From the NCBI RefSeq assembly GCF_030166555.2, contig NZ_CP126461.2: a stretch of 64,000 nucleotides of DNA; one strand, given 5' to 3'. Below the pieces are notes generated by a model. It was not told the origin of the DNA. It saw nothing but the letters and a program-made list of their open reading frames with translations, and ran no database searches. Positions 45,993 to 53,792 of the stretch are shown one piece after another. The position numbers and the translations under genes were made by a program. Numbering within the stretch: position 1 is the stretch's first letter; each line of letters opens with the position of its first letter. This DNA is from Acholeplasma laidlawii_A. Lineage in GTDB: Bacteria; Bacillota_I; Bacilli_A; Acholeplasmatales; Acholeplasmataceae.

Positions 45993-46514
45993 ATGTTAAA
46001 TAGTAAACGTATACTTACCATTGTTTCAAATGATTATGATGATTTAGAATTTCATTATCCACTTATCAGACTTAAAGAAGCTGGTGCAACCGTGGATATT
46101 GCATCAGAAATTAAAGGGCATACCTATAAAGGAAAATATGGTTTATCAACAGTTAGTGATTTATCATTTGATGAAGTCGATATTACCAAATATGATGGTA
46201 TCATCATCCCAGGTGGTTGGGCACCAGATTACCTAAGACGCCTACCTAAAGTATTAGAATTTGTTAGATACCTAAATGAACACAAAAAAATCATTGGAAG
46301 TATTTGCCATGCTGGCTGGGTTTTATCGAGTGCAGGTATCCTAAAAGGTGTGACACTTACATCAACACCAGGTATTAAAGATGATATGATGTATGCAGGT
46401 GCTACATGGGTTGACAAACCTGTAGTAGTTGATCAACACATCGTGACTGCAAGAAGACCCATAGATTTACCATATTACCTTCCTAAACTCATAGAATCAT
46501 TATCTAAACAATAA
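45993..46514 (+). CDS. DJ-1/PfpI family protein
   Basis: 173-residue class I glutamine amidotransferase-like protein. The nucleophile elbow is GSICHAGWVLSSAG (Cys ~105, His106), and the GIIIPGGWAPDYLR motif carries the family's conserved turn. YfkM/PfpI members have been described as proteases, glyoxalases or deglycases; which applies here is unknown. It shares a palindromic terminator with the convergent rnjA. Confidence 0.88.
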   Translation: MLNSKRILTIVSNDYDDLEFHYPLIRLKEAGATVDIASEIKGHTYKGKYGLSTVSDLSFDEVDITKYDGIIIPGGWAPDYLRRLPKVLEFVRYLNEHKKIIGSICHAGWVLSSAGILKGVTLTSTPGIKDDMMYAGATWVDKPVVVDQHIVTARRPIDLPYYLPKLIESLSKQ

Positions 46515-46539
46515 AAAAGAAGACTTAGTCTTCTTTTTT
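46513..46539. terminator. Bidirectional terminator overlapping the rnjA 3' end
   Basis: A 27-base palindrome (AAAAAAGAAGAC with its complement) provides A/T tracts on both sides. It contains the last five codons of rnjA (KKED and the stop), so the same bases encode protein and terminate the convergent DJ-1 gene. Confidence 0.85.
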
Positions 46540-48213
46540 CATCTCTGTAGATATAATTACCGGTATAGTAATTGGTCTTCTTCTAGCTGTTTGATACACA
46601 TACTTGGATACTTCATCTCTTATTTGGAGTTTGTATTCATTCCAATTGATGTATTTACCCTTTAAGTGTTTGTCTGTTACTTTGTCAAAGATTGCTCTAA
46701 TTTCATCAATCATTGATTCATTTTCGTTTAAGTGGACAAAACCTTTAGATACAATCTTAGGTTCACCTAAAACTTTCTTTTGTTTTGCATTAATGTTTGC
46801 AATAATCAGTAACACACCATCTGCTGCGAGTAACTCTCTGTCTCTCATAACGAAGTCATTCACATCACCAACTGCAGTACCATCGATTAAAATTTCAGAT
46901 GTCTTAATTTCATTTCTTGAGACAAATGGTTCTTTACCCTTACTTAAATTGACAGCATCACCATTATCTAGTAAGAAAATTTGATCTTCTTTATAGTTCA
47001 TTTGTAATGCAAGTTGTTTGACGCCATATTGGTGACGGTATTCACCAATTGTAGGTATAATGTATTTAGGTCTTAATAGATTAATCATCATCTTAATTTC
47101 TTCAGCAGTCGCGTGATTAGAAGCTAATAACCTTTTATCTACGACTTCAATATTCGCATCACTTCGATATAAAATATCCAGTGTGCGTGCTGCCATCTTC
47201 TCTGTACCAGGTACAGGTGATGTCATAAGTAATATGGTATCATTTTCACTAATGTGAATTAATCTATCTTGTTTTCTACACATTCTTTGTAACATATAGA
47301 ATGGTTCATGACGATTTCCTGTAACCAAGCAAACTAGATTGTTTGCGTCATTTTTATTCTTTTCATCAATAAACTTCAAGTTTACGAGCGCTTCTTTAGG
47401 AATCACTAAATATCCTTTTTCAATCGCTATATCAACGATACGTTGTGCACGTCTACCAATAATAGCAATCTTTTTATGATGATTTAATGAAATATCTACA
47501 ATACGTTGGATTTTTTGTAAGTCTGAAGAGAATAAAGAAACGATAATTCTTCCTTCATCATTTGCATACACTGAATTGATTTTATGTGTTAGTGCATTGT
47601 AAATGCCACCATCTTGAATTAGTGTTGAGCCTAAAGACTCTACTAATAGTGCTATCACATTTTTCTGTGCTAAATCATTAATTTTAGGAAAGTCTGTTTG
47701 ATAGTTTGGATCACTGTATTGAGCAAAAGTAAAATCTGAAGTATATACAATAACACCGTCAACCGTATGCAGAGCAATTCCTACTGATTCTGGAATCGAA
47801 TGCGTTGTTGAAAAGAAGGTAATCTTTACATTACCAATACGTATAATTGAGTTTTGATCAATTGTGTTTAGTGTTAATTTATTTAAGTCAAAGTTCTTCT
47901 CTTTTAAAGAATCTTTTACTACCTCCATAGTAAAAGGGGTAGCATAAATAGGCACATTTAAATCTTTTAAAATGTGCGGTAATGCACCTATATGATCTTC
48001 GTGTGCATGAGATAAAAATATCCCTTTCACACGATCCTTGATGTTCATAAACATCTTATAGTTTGGTATAATTTCATCAACGCCATACAGTTCTTGGGTC
48101 GGATATTTTAGACCAGCGTCCAAAATAAAATATTGTCTGTCGATATCTACAACATACATATTTTTACCGTTTTCTCCCAATCCACCTAAAGCGAAAAAGC
48201 GTATTTCACTCAC
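46525..48213 (-). CDS. rnjA: Ribonuclease J
   Basis: Metallo-beta-lactamase/beta-CASP ribonuclease with 5'-3' exo- and endonuclease activity. 562 residues: FFALGGLGENGKNMY at the start, metal motif LSHAHEDHIGALPHI (~66-80), FFSTTHSIPESVG, YTSDFTF, a beta-CASP domain and the C-terminal domain. It starts at GTG 48213, with AAGGA about 10 nt upstream. A single RNase J gene is visible; a second paralogue cannot be excluded. It is divergent from recU. Confidence 0.95.
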   Translation of the reverse strand: MSEIRFFALGGLGENGKNMYVVDIDRQYFILDAGLKYPTQELYGVDEIIPNYKMFMNIKDRVKGIFLSHAHEDHIGALPHILKDLNVPIYATPFTMEVVKDSLKEKNFDLNKLTLNTIDQNSIIRIGNVKITFFSTTHSIPESVGIALHTVDGVIVYTSDFTFAQYSDPNYQTDFPKINDLAQKNVIALLVESLGSTLIQDGGIYNALTHKINSVYANDEGRIIVSLFSSDLQKIQRIVDISLNHHKKIAIIGRRAQRIVDIAIEKGYLVIPKEALVNLKFIDEKNKNDANNLVCLVTGNRHEPFYMLQRMCRKQDRLIHISENDTILLMTSPVPGTEKMAARTLDILYRSDANIEVVDKRLLASNHATAEEIKMMINLLRPKYIIPTIGEYRHQYGVKQLALQMNYKEDQIFLLDNGDAVNLSKGKEPFVSRNEIKTSEILIDGTAVGDVNDFVMRDRELLAADGVLLIIANINAKQKKVLGEPKIVSKGFVHLNENESMIDEIRAIFDKVTDKHLKGKYINWNEYKLQIRDEVSKYVYQTARRRPITIPVIISTEMKKED

Positions 48214-48360
48214 AAATAGTTTTTCCTTTCAGTAACGATTTTCAGTTAATATATTATATCATATTTTTTCGGACTCTGCTTAAAAAACATATATTTTATC
48301 TTTATCATGTAAATATATCTTAATTAGTTTATAATAACTTTATATAGGAGATTATGCAAA

Positions 48361-48924
48361 ATGAACTACCCAAATAAAAAAAAGCCAATCAAAAAAGTTA
48401 ATAATTACGCTAACCTTGGAATGACTTTAGAGTCCGATATAGATTTGACTAACCAATATTATTTATCTTATCAAATTGCTGTAATTCATAAAAAACCTAC
48501 ACCCATTCAAGTCGTTAATGTCAGTTATCCTGCACGTAATAAAGCTAAAATTGTTGAAGCCTATTACAGAACACCATCTACGACCGATTTTAACGGATTA
48601 TATAAAGGTCGTTATATTGATTTTGATGCCAAAGAAACAAATTCTAAAACAAGTTTCCCATTATCCAATGTGCATGAGCATCAAATTAATCATTTATCTG
48701 ATGTTGATGCTCATGGTGGTATTGCTTTTTTAATCATTGGATGGTCTCAATATAATGAGTATTACATTTTATTTTTTAAAGATCTCATATCTTTTTGGCA
48801 AGCATCAAAACAAGGTGGTAGAAAATCAATTCCTTATTCTTTCTTTAAGGAAAATTGTCACCAAATACCATTTAGCTATGAACCACGTCTGGATTACCTT
48901 AGCATTATTAATAAATTAATTTGA
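48361..48924 (+). CDS. recU: Holliday junction resolvase RecU
   Basis: 187 residues matching the Firmicutes resolvase: MNYPNKKKPIKKVNNYANLGMTLE, AVIHKKPTPIQVVNVSYP, AYYRTPSTTDFNGLYKGRYID, SFPLSNVHEHQI, KQGGRKSIPYSFF. The catalytic strand reads DFDAKET, where the family usually has DFEAKET; a conservative Glu-to-Asp change at a presumed metal ligand. AGGAG lies 10 nt before ATG 48361. Codons 5-8 contain a run of eight A (48376-48383) in the correct frame. Its 3' end overlaps the convergent thiT by 9 bp. Confidence 0.94.
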   Translation: MNYPNKKKPIKKVNNYANLGMTLESDIDLTNQYYLSYQIAVIHKKPTPIQVVNVSYPARNKAKIVEAYYRTPSTTDFNGLYKGRYIDFDAKETNSKTSFPLSNVHEHQINHLSDVDAHGGIAFLIIGWSQYNEYYILFFKDLISFWQASKQGGRKSIPYSFFKENCHQIPFSYEPRLDYLSIINKLI

Positions 48925-49542
48925 TCCAAACTGTAGTTTTAATTCTTTAAACTGAGGTAGTGCTAAACTACCAATAATGATGATACTTAATGCAGTAGTT
49001 AAGGTATAGATGATATTGTATATACCTGAATAGATAAATGCATTTTGATTTACACTATCCATTAAGTTTTGTGTAAACTCACTGCCTGATGCATATGATG
49101 CCCAAAGGATTGCTCCTACTATTGTAGATGATAACCACCTAATTAATAGTACAACAACTGCAGTGATACTAAACCAAATACGTGAGTCAAGTGCCTTTTT
49201 GAAGAATCCACTTAACCCAAGTGCACCAAATGCAACAATATAGTCTAAGAAAAAGACTAAGATTGCTTCACTCAAATTTGTAGCAAAATAACTTAAGGCA
49301 TAGCCATCATAAAAAAATCCAAATAAACCATAAGTTACAGCCCCTACAATGCCGTAAACCGGCCCTAAAAATATACCTATCATTATAATTGGTAATAATG
49401 ATATGTTAAATAATCTACCGCCTAAAGGCATGGATAAATTAAGTCCAGGTATCAAACCTGTTATGACATCAAGTGCGATAGCTATCGCTAGTAATGTGGA
49501 TACGATGACCACATTTCTTATCTGAATCCTATTTTGATTCAT
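48916..49542 (-). CDS. thiT: Thiamine transporter, ECF S component
   Basis: 208 residues with about six membrane helices. The start at ATG 49542 is chosen for AAGGAGG six bases upstream. The sequence VSTLLAIAIALDVITGLIPGLNLSMPLGGRLF fits the ThiT fold of vitamin-binding ECF subunits. The TPP riboswitch directly upstream makes thiamine or a precursor the likely substrate. It needs the shared energising module, located elsewhere. Confidence 0.9.
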   Translation of the reverse strand: MNQNRIQIRNVVIVSTLLAIAIALDVITGLIPGLNLSMPLGGRLFNISLLPIIMIGIFLGPVYGIVGAVTYGLFGFFYDGYALSYFATNLSEAILVFFLDYIVAFGALGLSGFFKKALDSRIWFSITAVVVLLIRWLSSTIVGAILWASYASGSEFTQNLMDSVNQNAFIYSGIYNIIYTLTTALSIIIIGSLALPQFKELKLQFGSN

Positions 49543-49560
49543 ATTTCTTCCTCCTTGGAA

Positions 49561-49592
49561 ATAAAAAAATTTCTTCGGGGCCAAAGAAATAA
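49561..49592 (-). terminator. Terminator in the TPP riboswitch expression platform
   Basis: Minus-strand ATTTCTT (49590-49584) pairs with AAGAAAT (49575-49569), with a G/C-rich loop and a TTTTTTTAT tail. The loop and 3' arm contain CCCCGAAG, which can pair with the first strand of the aptamer (49692-49699). Confidence 0.75.
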
Positions 49593-49610
49593 AAAGTTAA
49601 AAAATATTAT

Positions 49611-49701
49611 AACTTTCCCTCCGCTGGCATCACCCAGATCAGGTTTAACGGGTCGACTTGATTAAAGTCCTCTCAGTCCATTACGTGGACTCCCCGAAGT
49701 T
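49611..49701 (-). promoter_or_regulatory. TPP riboswitch (THI box)
   Basis: All THI-box elements are readable on the minus strand: GGGGAGTCC, GGACTGAGAGG, GACCCGTTAAACCTGATCTGG as ACCTGATCTGG, and TGCCAGCGGAGGGAA. P1 pairs AACTTC with GAAAGTT at the ends. Upstream of thiT, with a terminator after it, so TPP should reduce expression. Confidence 0.97.
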
Positions 49702-49792
49702 GATCATATACATTATAGCATAACCAAAATAATTCAATCATCTTTTGCTTATTTTAACTATAAATAATTTTTAATAATTTTTAATAATTTTA

Positions 49793-49821
49793 TTGACATT
49801 TATGATAATTAGCCTTATAAT
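49793..49821 (+). promoter_or_regulatory. Consensus promoter of the NfeD/SPFH operon
   Basis: TTGACA (49793-49798), 17 bp, TATAAT (49816-49821): a perfect sigma-A-type match. Just upstream lies an A/T-only stretch with three tandem copies of a TAATAATTTT-like unit (about 49762-49791), in the position of an UP element. Confidence 0.92.
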
Positions 49822-49843
49822 ATAGATATGAGAGGTGATTTAA

Positions 49844-50218
49844 ATGAGTGTAACATGGTTTAATGGGGAACCTAAGGAAATTGTAGTGACAATTACACCA
49901 ACAAACTTAACGGTGAATAAATCTGGTGTACAATTCTTCGAGTTTGCCAATCAGGTAATGTTAGGATACGATAAGGATAAATATGTGATCTTAGTTCGTC
50001 CTTTATCAAAAGATGATGTGTTAAGAGGGGATATACCTGAACATACTAGATATAACATCAGCGTGAATGCTTCCTATGGAAGAATCGCTAACAAAGCATT
50101 CATTAGTCGAATATCTACTGTATTTGAATTAGATTTTGAAGAAAAGGGGACGAAATTCAAAGCTGTTTGGAATAAAAATTCCAACATCTTAGAAGTTCGA
50201 TTAAAGGAGGTATTATAA
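49844..50218 (+). CDS. Hypothetical protein in the NfeD/SPFH operon
   Basis: 124 residues, predicted soluble and mostly beta; no signal peptide and no family I recognise. GAGAGGTGA precedes the ATG. It is followed by NfeD after 1 bp, so it is tightly co-expressed with the membrane-microdomain pair. A regulatory or DNA/lipid-binding role would be a guess. Confidence 0.8.
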   Translation: MSVTWFNGEPKEIVVTITPTNLTVNKSGVQFFEFANQVMLGYDKDKYVILVRPLSKDDVLRGDIPEHTRYNISVNASYGRIANKAFISRISTVFELDFEEKGTKFKAVWNKNSNILEVRLKEVL

Positions 50219-50219
50219 A

Positions 50220-50678
50220 ATGATTGAGTTTCTTGCTGAATATGCAATATGGTTTTGGCTGTTAGTATTTGTTACTACGATTATTATAGAGTTTATGACT
50301 GTAGAATTTGTTAGCATTTGGTTTGCACTTGCTTCTATTCCTGCGTTAGTCATCTCAATATTTATGCCAACAAATATTGGTCTTCAAACAATTGTATTTT
50401 TCTTAACAGGGTTCATTCTTATGATACTTACTAGACCTGCATTAGTTAAATACTTTAAAAAGAACATCGTCTCAACCAATGTTGATGCCTATATAGGTAA
50501 ATCTGCAATAGTGATTACAGCGATTTCACCAATGTCTCGCGGTCAAGTAGATTTTGAGCATATGAACTGGACAGCTATTTCATCAGAAGATATTGAAGTA
50601 GGTGCGACCGTTAGAATTCTTGCGATTGAAGGAAACAAATTTATAGTAACTAAAATTAATAAGGAGGATTCAAATTAA
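50220..50678 (+). CDS. NfeD family membrane protein
   Basis: 152 residues: two to three N-terminal membrane helices (WFWLLVFVTTIIIEFMTVEF, IPALVISIFM, IVFFLTGFILMIL) and a C-terminal OB-fold (~85-150, YIGKSAIVITAISPMSRGQVDFEHMNWTA). The short NfeD form pairs with SPFH proteins, and the next gene is one, starting 1 bp later. AAAGGAGG precedes the ATG. Confidence 0.93.
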   Translation: MIEFLAEYAIWFWLLVFVTTIIIEFMTVEFVSIWFALASIPALVISIFMPTNIGLQTIVFFLTGFILMILTRPALVKYFKKNIVSTNVDAYIGKSAIVITAISPMSRGQVDFEHMNWTAISSEDIEVGATVRILAIEGNKFIVTKINKEDSN

Positions 50679-50679
50679 T

Positions 50680-51603
50680 ATGGAACCAGGACAAGTTGTA
50701 TTAATTGTATTAGTAGTTGTATTAGGTGTTCTTGCATTACTTGTAATATCAGGTATACGCATAGTTACACAAACGAAAAAGTATGTTGTAGAACGTTTAG
50801 GGGCTTATCATTCGACATGGGGTGTAGGTATTCACTGGCTTATTCCTTTTGTAGATAGAGTTGTATCTGTTGTATCACTTAAAGAACAAGTTAAAGATTT
50901 TGATCCACAAGCCGTAATCACTAAAGATAATGTTACAATGCAAATCGATACCATCGTATTTTATCAAGTTACAGATCCAAAACTCTATGCTTATGGTGTT
51001 GAAAACCCAATACTAGCGATTGAAGCATTATCCGCAACAACATTACGTAACATCTTAGGAGATTTAGAACTTGATACTTCTTTAACCTCAAGAGATATTA
51101 TCAACACCAAGATGCGTCATATCTTAGATGATGCTACTGATAAATGGGGTATTAAAGTTAACCGTGTTGAAGTCAAAAACATTATGCCACCTAAAGATAT
51201 TAGGGACTCTATGGAAAAACAAATGCGTGCTGAACGTGAAAGACGTCAAACCATTTTAATTGCTGAGGGTGAAAAACGCGCTAAGATTTTAGAAGCTGAA
51301 GGTATTAATGAATCTATCATTTTAAAAGCTCAAGCGGATAAACAACAAGTGATTTTAAATGCACAAGCTCAAGCAGAATCCATTCGTCAATTAAAAGAGG
51401 CTGAAGCATTAGGTATCAAGTTAATTAAAGAAGCTGCACCTGATGCAGCCGTGCTACAAATTAAGGCTTATGAGGCACTTGCTAAACTTGCTGAGGGTCA
51501 AGCTACAAAGATTGTAGTTCCGTCTAATCTAGCCGATTTAGCTGGTACAGTGACTGCTTTAACTGAAGTTGTACAATCAGGTAAAGAACCTGCTAAAAAG
51601 TAA
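50680..51603 (+). CDS. SPFH/stomatin-like protein (QmcA type)
   Basis: 307 residues: one N-terminal membrane helix (5-26), then the band-7 domain (YVVERLGAYHSTWGVGIHWLIPFVDRV) and an Ala/Glu-rich coiled coil (~180-270, RRQTILIAEGEKRAKILEAEG). Membrane scaffold of the slipin/QmcA group that works with NfeD, probably organising membrane proteins or protease activity. AAGGAGG precedes the ATG, and a strong terminator follows. Confidence 0.94.
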   Translation: MEPGQVVLIVLVVVLGVLALLVISGIRIVTQTKKYVVERLGAYHSTWGVGIHWLIPFVDRVVSVVSLKEQVKDFDPQAVITKDNVTMQIDTIVFYQVTDPKLYAYGVENPILAIEALSATTLRNILGDLELDTSLTSRDIINTKMRHILDDATDKWGIKVNRVEVKNIMPPKDIRDSMEKQMRAERERRQTILIAEGEKRAKILEAEGINESIILKAQADKQQVILNAQAQAESIRQLKEAEALGIKLIKEAAPDAAVLQIKAYEALAKLAEGQATKIVVPSNLADLAGTVTALTEVVQSGKEPAKK

Positions 51604-51616
51604 GTAGTAAATAAAT

Positions 51617-51650
51617 AAGGTACTGTTCAAGCTGAACAGTACCTTTTATT
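51617..51650. terminator. Terminator between SPFH gene and M42-like gene
   Basis: AAGGTACTGTTCA (51617-51629) pairs with TGAACAGTACCTT (51633-51645), 13 bp with a 3-base loop, then TTATT on the plus strand. It probably stops both convergent genes. Confidence 0.92.
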
Positions 51651-52686
51651 ATGTATATAATATCTTATCTATAATTTTATCATTTAAGGATTCAACAAAT
51701 AGTTTTAGTAACTTTTTAGTATGAACTAAGTCAGAATAGTCTATCATTTGATGATGTGAATGTTTATTTTTAATGGGTATACCAATGGATAATGTTGCAG
51801 CACCTAATTTTGATAGTTGAAGGTAATGTCCTTCACTTAAAACTGATTGTTGGTGCGCTTCTTGATAAGGAATTTCATTAAGTTTACACAAGTTAAGTAC
51901 ATAATTTCTTAATTTCGGATGAGCGATTAAGCCTTGGTCATAGAAGCTAATCACAGGTCCTCCACCTAATTTAATAAAATCAGGTATTGTATGATCTGTA
52001 CTTTCCATTGTATCTAAACTGATTGCTAGCTCAGGTTCTATCATGTAACTTGCAGTTTTAGCACCTTTCATGTTCATCTTATTTTGAACAGTAAATGCAG
52101 CATTAAGTGCTACTTTTAAGTTTTCTACTTCTTCTAAAAGTTCACTTAATACATAAACAGATGATCTCGTGTCTAAAGCTTTTGAGATAAAACGATCGTT
52201 TTCAAGCGACTTAAATTCAGCATAGCGCGTTACCATATCTCCAATTTGAATACCTTTATCAAATGCTTCTTTATCCGATTTAAAACCAGCATCTAGATAA
52301 AGTGACTTAAAGTCTTCTACTTTAGATAATTCTTCACCTGCTTGATAGGTTAAAGGCTTACCAATTAATGTAGCTATAAAAAATTTATTTTTGGTTGTAA
52401 CTAAAAATAATTGGTTTATTGAGTTCTTAGCATGAATGAAGCCAACATTTTGACATTTAAGTAGACCTTGTTTGGTTACCTGAGTAATAATCATACCCAC
52501 CTCATCAATAGGTGCTGTAATTAAAACTGCTCTGCCTTGCCCAGTTGATGCAACAATAGAGCCAAGTCTATCTTTTCTGATTTGACCTTTTAGTGTAGAT
52601 TCTAAATAACTCGTCACTTCTACTTCATTGGATGCGATTGCATGTAATTGTGTTAATCTATTTAATTTTTCAATGTGTTTTTTCAT
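51649..52686 (-). CDS. M42 peptidase-like protein, catalytic residues missing
   Basis: 345 residues with the overall plan of M42 tetrahedral aminopeptidases: DRLGSIVAS, the SKALDTRSSVYVL strand, GGGPVISFYDQGLIAHPKLR and a C-terminal KNKHSHHQMID. Key residues differ. The metal-binding His of AHMDE is Pro59 (APIDEVG). The catalytic Glu-Glu (QEEVGxxGA) is Gln201-Asn-Lys (QNKMNMKGA). Asp61, Asp172, Asp225 and a C-terminal His are kept. It is likely inactive as a peptidase, perhaps regulatory or binding. Its start has only a weak site (GGA), and it lies 36 nt after the 6S-like RNA terminator. Confidence 0.82.
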   Translation of the reverse strand: MKKHIEKLNRLTQLHAIASNEVEVTSYLESTLKGQIRKDRLGSIVASTGQGRAVLITAPIDEVGMIITQVTKQGLLKCQNVGFIHAKNSINQLFLVTTKNKFFIATLIGKPLTYQAGEELSKVEDFKSLYLDAGFKSDKEAFDKGIQIGDMVTRYAEFKSLENDRFISKALDTRSSVYVLSELLEEVENLKVALNAAFTVQNKMNMKGAKTASYMIEPELAISLDTMESTDHTIPDFIKLGGGPVISFYDQGLIAHPKLRNYVLNLCKLNEIPYQEAHQQSVLSEGHYLQLSKLGAATLSIGIPIKNKHSHHQMIDYSDLVHTKKLLKLFVESLNDKIIDKILYT

Positions 52687-52721
52687 ATGTATGTGTCCAT
52701 TCTAAACTGTTTTTAAAGGGT

Positions 52722-52878
52722 AAAATAAAAACCTAGGAAGGAGTTGGAATCTCTTATTTTTAAGTGGGAATTTCCTATACACATACGTTGGGATTCCAAG
52801 TGTTAATTTGGCCTTCAACTCCAGTATGGTTTAATTCCCTAAAAGATATGTTTGGGTTCCACGGGTACTTCCTAGGCA
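52722..52878 (-). ncRNA. ssrS: Probable 6S RNA
   Basis: A stand-alone transcript on the minus strand, about 156 nt. The ends pair over CCTAGGAAG (52876-52868) with CTTCCTAGG (52740-52732). Further in, GTGGAA pairs with TTCCAAC, GGGAATT with AATTCCC, CCATAC with GTATAGG (one bulge), and GTTG with CAAC, then the CCAA/TTGG tip. Between the second and third helices is a large A/T-rich internal loop (about 17 by 16 nt). This rod with a central bubble is the shape by which 6S RNA mimics an open promoter and binds RNA polymerase. The closing stem runs into TTTTTATTTTA, so it doubles as a terminator. The family call is by shape, not sequence. Confidence 0.7.
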
Positions 52879-52883
52879 CCTTT

Positions 52884-52912
52884 AATTTACATTATTTTTT
52901 TATATTTGTCAA
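52884..52912 (-). promoter_or_regulatory. Promoter of the 6S-like RNA
   Basis: Minus-strand TTGACA (52912-52907), 17 bp, TAAATT (52889-52884); predicted start about 52878, at the base of the closing stem. It lies after the galU stop, so the RNA is independent of galU. Confidence 0.75.
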
Positions 52913-52931
52913 TGAAAATGGTTTTCACGTT

Positions 52932-53792
52932 TTAAATCTTTTTACTCAAGATCTCTTTCAAATCCTTTTTCAAGTCATCACGTTTTAAACCGAAATCAAT
53001 GATAGCTTCAATATAACCAATTTTCGATCCAATATCATATCTTTTGCCAATCATATCAAGTGAAAATACTTTTTCATAATCCATTAATCTTAAGATGGAG
53101 TCTGTTAATTGAACCTCATTACCTGCGCCTCTTGTTTGATCCTTAAGTAATTGAAATATTTTTGGAGTAAGTACATATCTACCAGAAATTGCTGAGTGTG
53201 ATGGTGGGTTTGATTTAGGTTTTTCAACGACACCTTCAAGTTCAACAATCGGTTTTGAACTATCTTTTTTAGGTATACAAATACCATATAATTTAGTGTC
53301 TTCTAGTGGAACTTCCATCGTACCTAGAATACTGGAATTTTTTTCATTATAAGCATCAATTAGTTGTAATAGTGCAGGTTTTTCTTCTGATACATAGACA
53401 TCGTCTCCTAGTAATACTGCAAATGGTTCACCATTAATGAATTTTTCCGCTTGCAAGACTGCATGTCCTAAACCTAATTGTTCTTCTTGTGTTGTGTAAA
53501 ATATTTTTGCACCATAACTAGTATTTTTGATAAGTCTAATATCATCTAATTTATTTTTTTCTTTTAAGAAATGCTCTAACTCGATATTATGTTCAAAATA
53601 TGATTGGATTGCTCCTTTATTAGATGAAATAATAATTAGTATTTCTTCAATCCCTGATGCCACTGCCTCTTCAATAATATAACTTAGTGCTGGTTTATCA
53701 ATAATTGGTAGCATTTCCTTCGGTACTGCTTTAGTTATTGGTAAAAACCTTGTCCCCCATCCTGCTGCGGGTACTACTGCTTTTTTAATCAT
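52932..53792 (-). CDS. galU: UTP-glucose-1-phosphate uridylyltransferase
   Basis: Makes UDP-glucose. 286 residues: KKAVVPAAGWGTRFLPITKAVPKEMLPI at the start (nucleotide-binding G-x-G-T-R-x-L-P), LGDDVYVSEEKPALLQL (DxD-like), VEKPKSNPPSHSAISGRYVL and GKRYDIGSKIGYI. UDP-glucose is used for glucolipids in Acholeplasma; with pgcA at the right end of the window it completes the glucose 6-phosphate to UDP-glucose route. ATGA overlap with the upstream membrane protein gene. Confidence 0.96.
   Translation of the reverse strand: MIKKAVVPAAGWGTRFLPITKAVPKEMLPIIDKPALSYIIEEAVASGIEEILIIISSNKGAIQSYFEHNIELEHFLKEKNKLDDIRLIKNTSYGAKIFYTTQEEQLGLGHAVLQAEKFINGEPFAVLLGDDVYVSEEKPALLQLIDAYNEKNSSILGTMEVPLEDTKLYGICIPKKDSSKPIVELEGVVEKPKSNPPSHSAISGRYVLTPKIFQLLKDQTRGAGNEVQLTDSILRLMDYEKVFSLDMIGKRYDIGSKIGYIEAIIDFGLKRDDLKKDLKEILSKKI

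Noticed and set aside
52764..52988. A 74-residue plus-strand ORF
   Set aside because: It crosses the 6S-like RNA and the galU 3' end, has no ribosome-binding site, and its residues follow the RNA helices.
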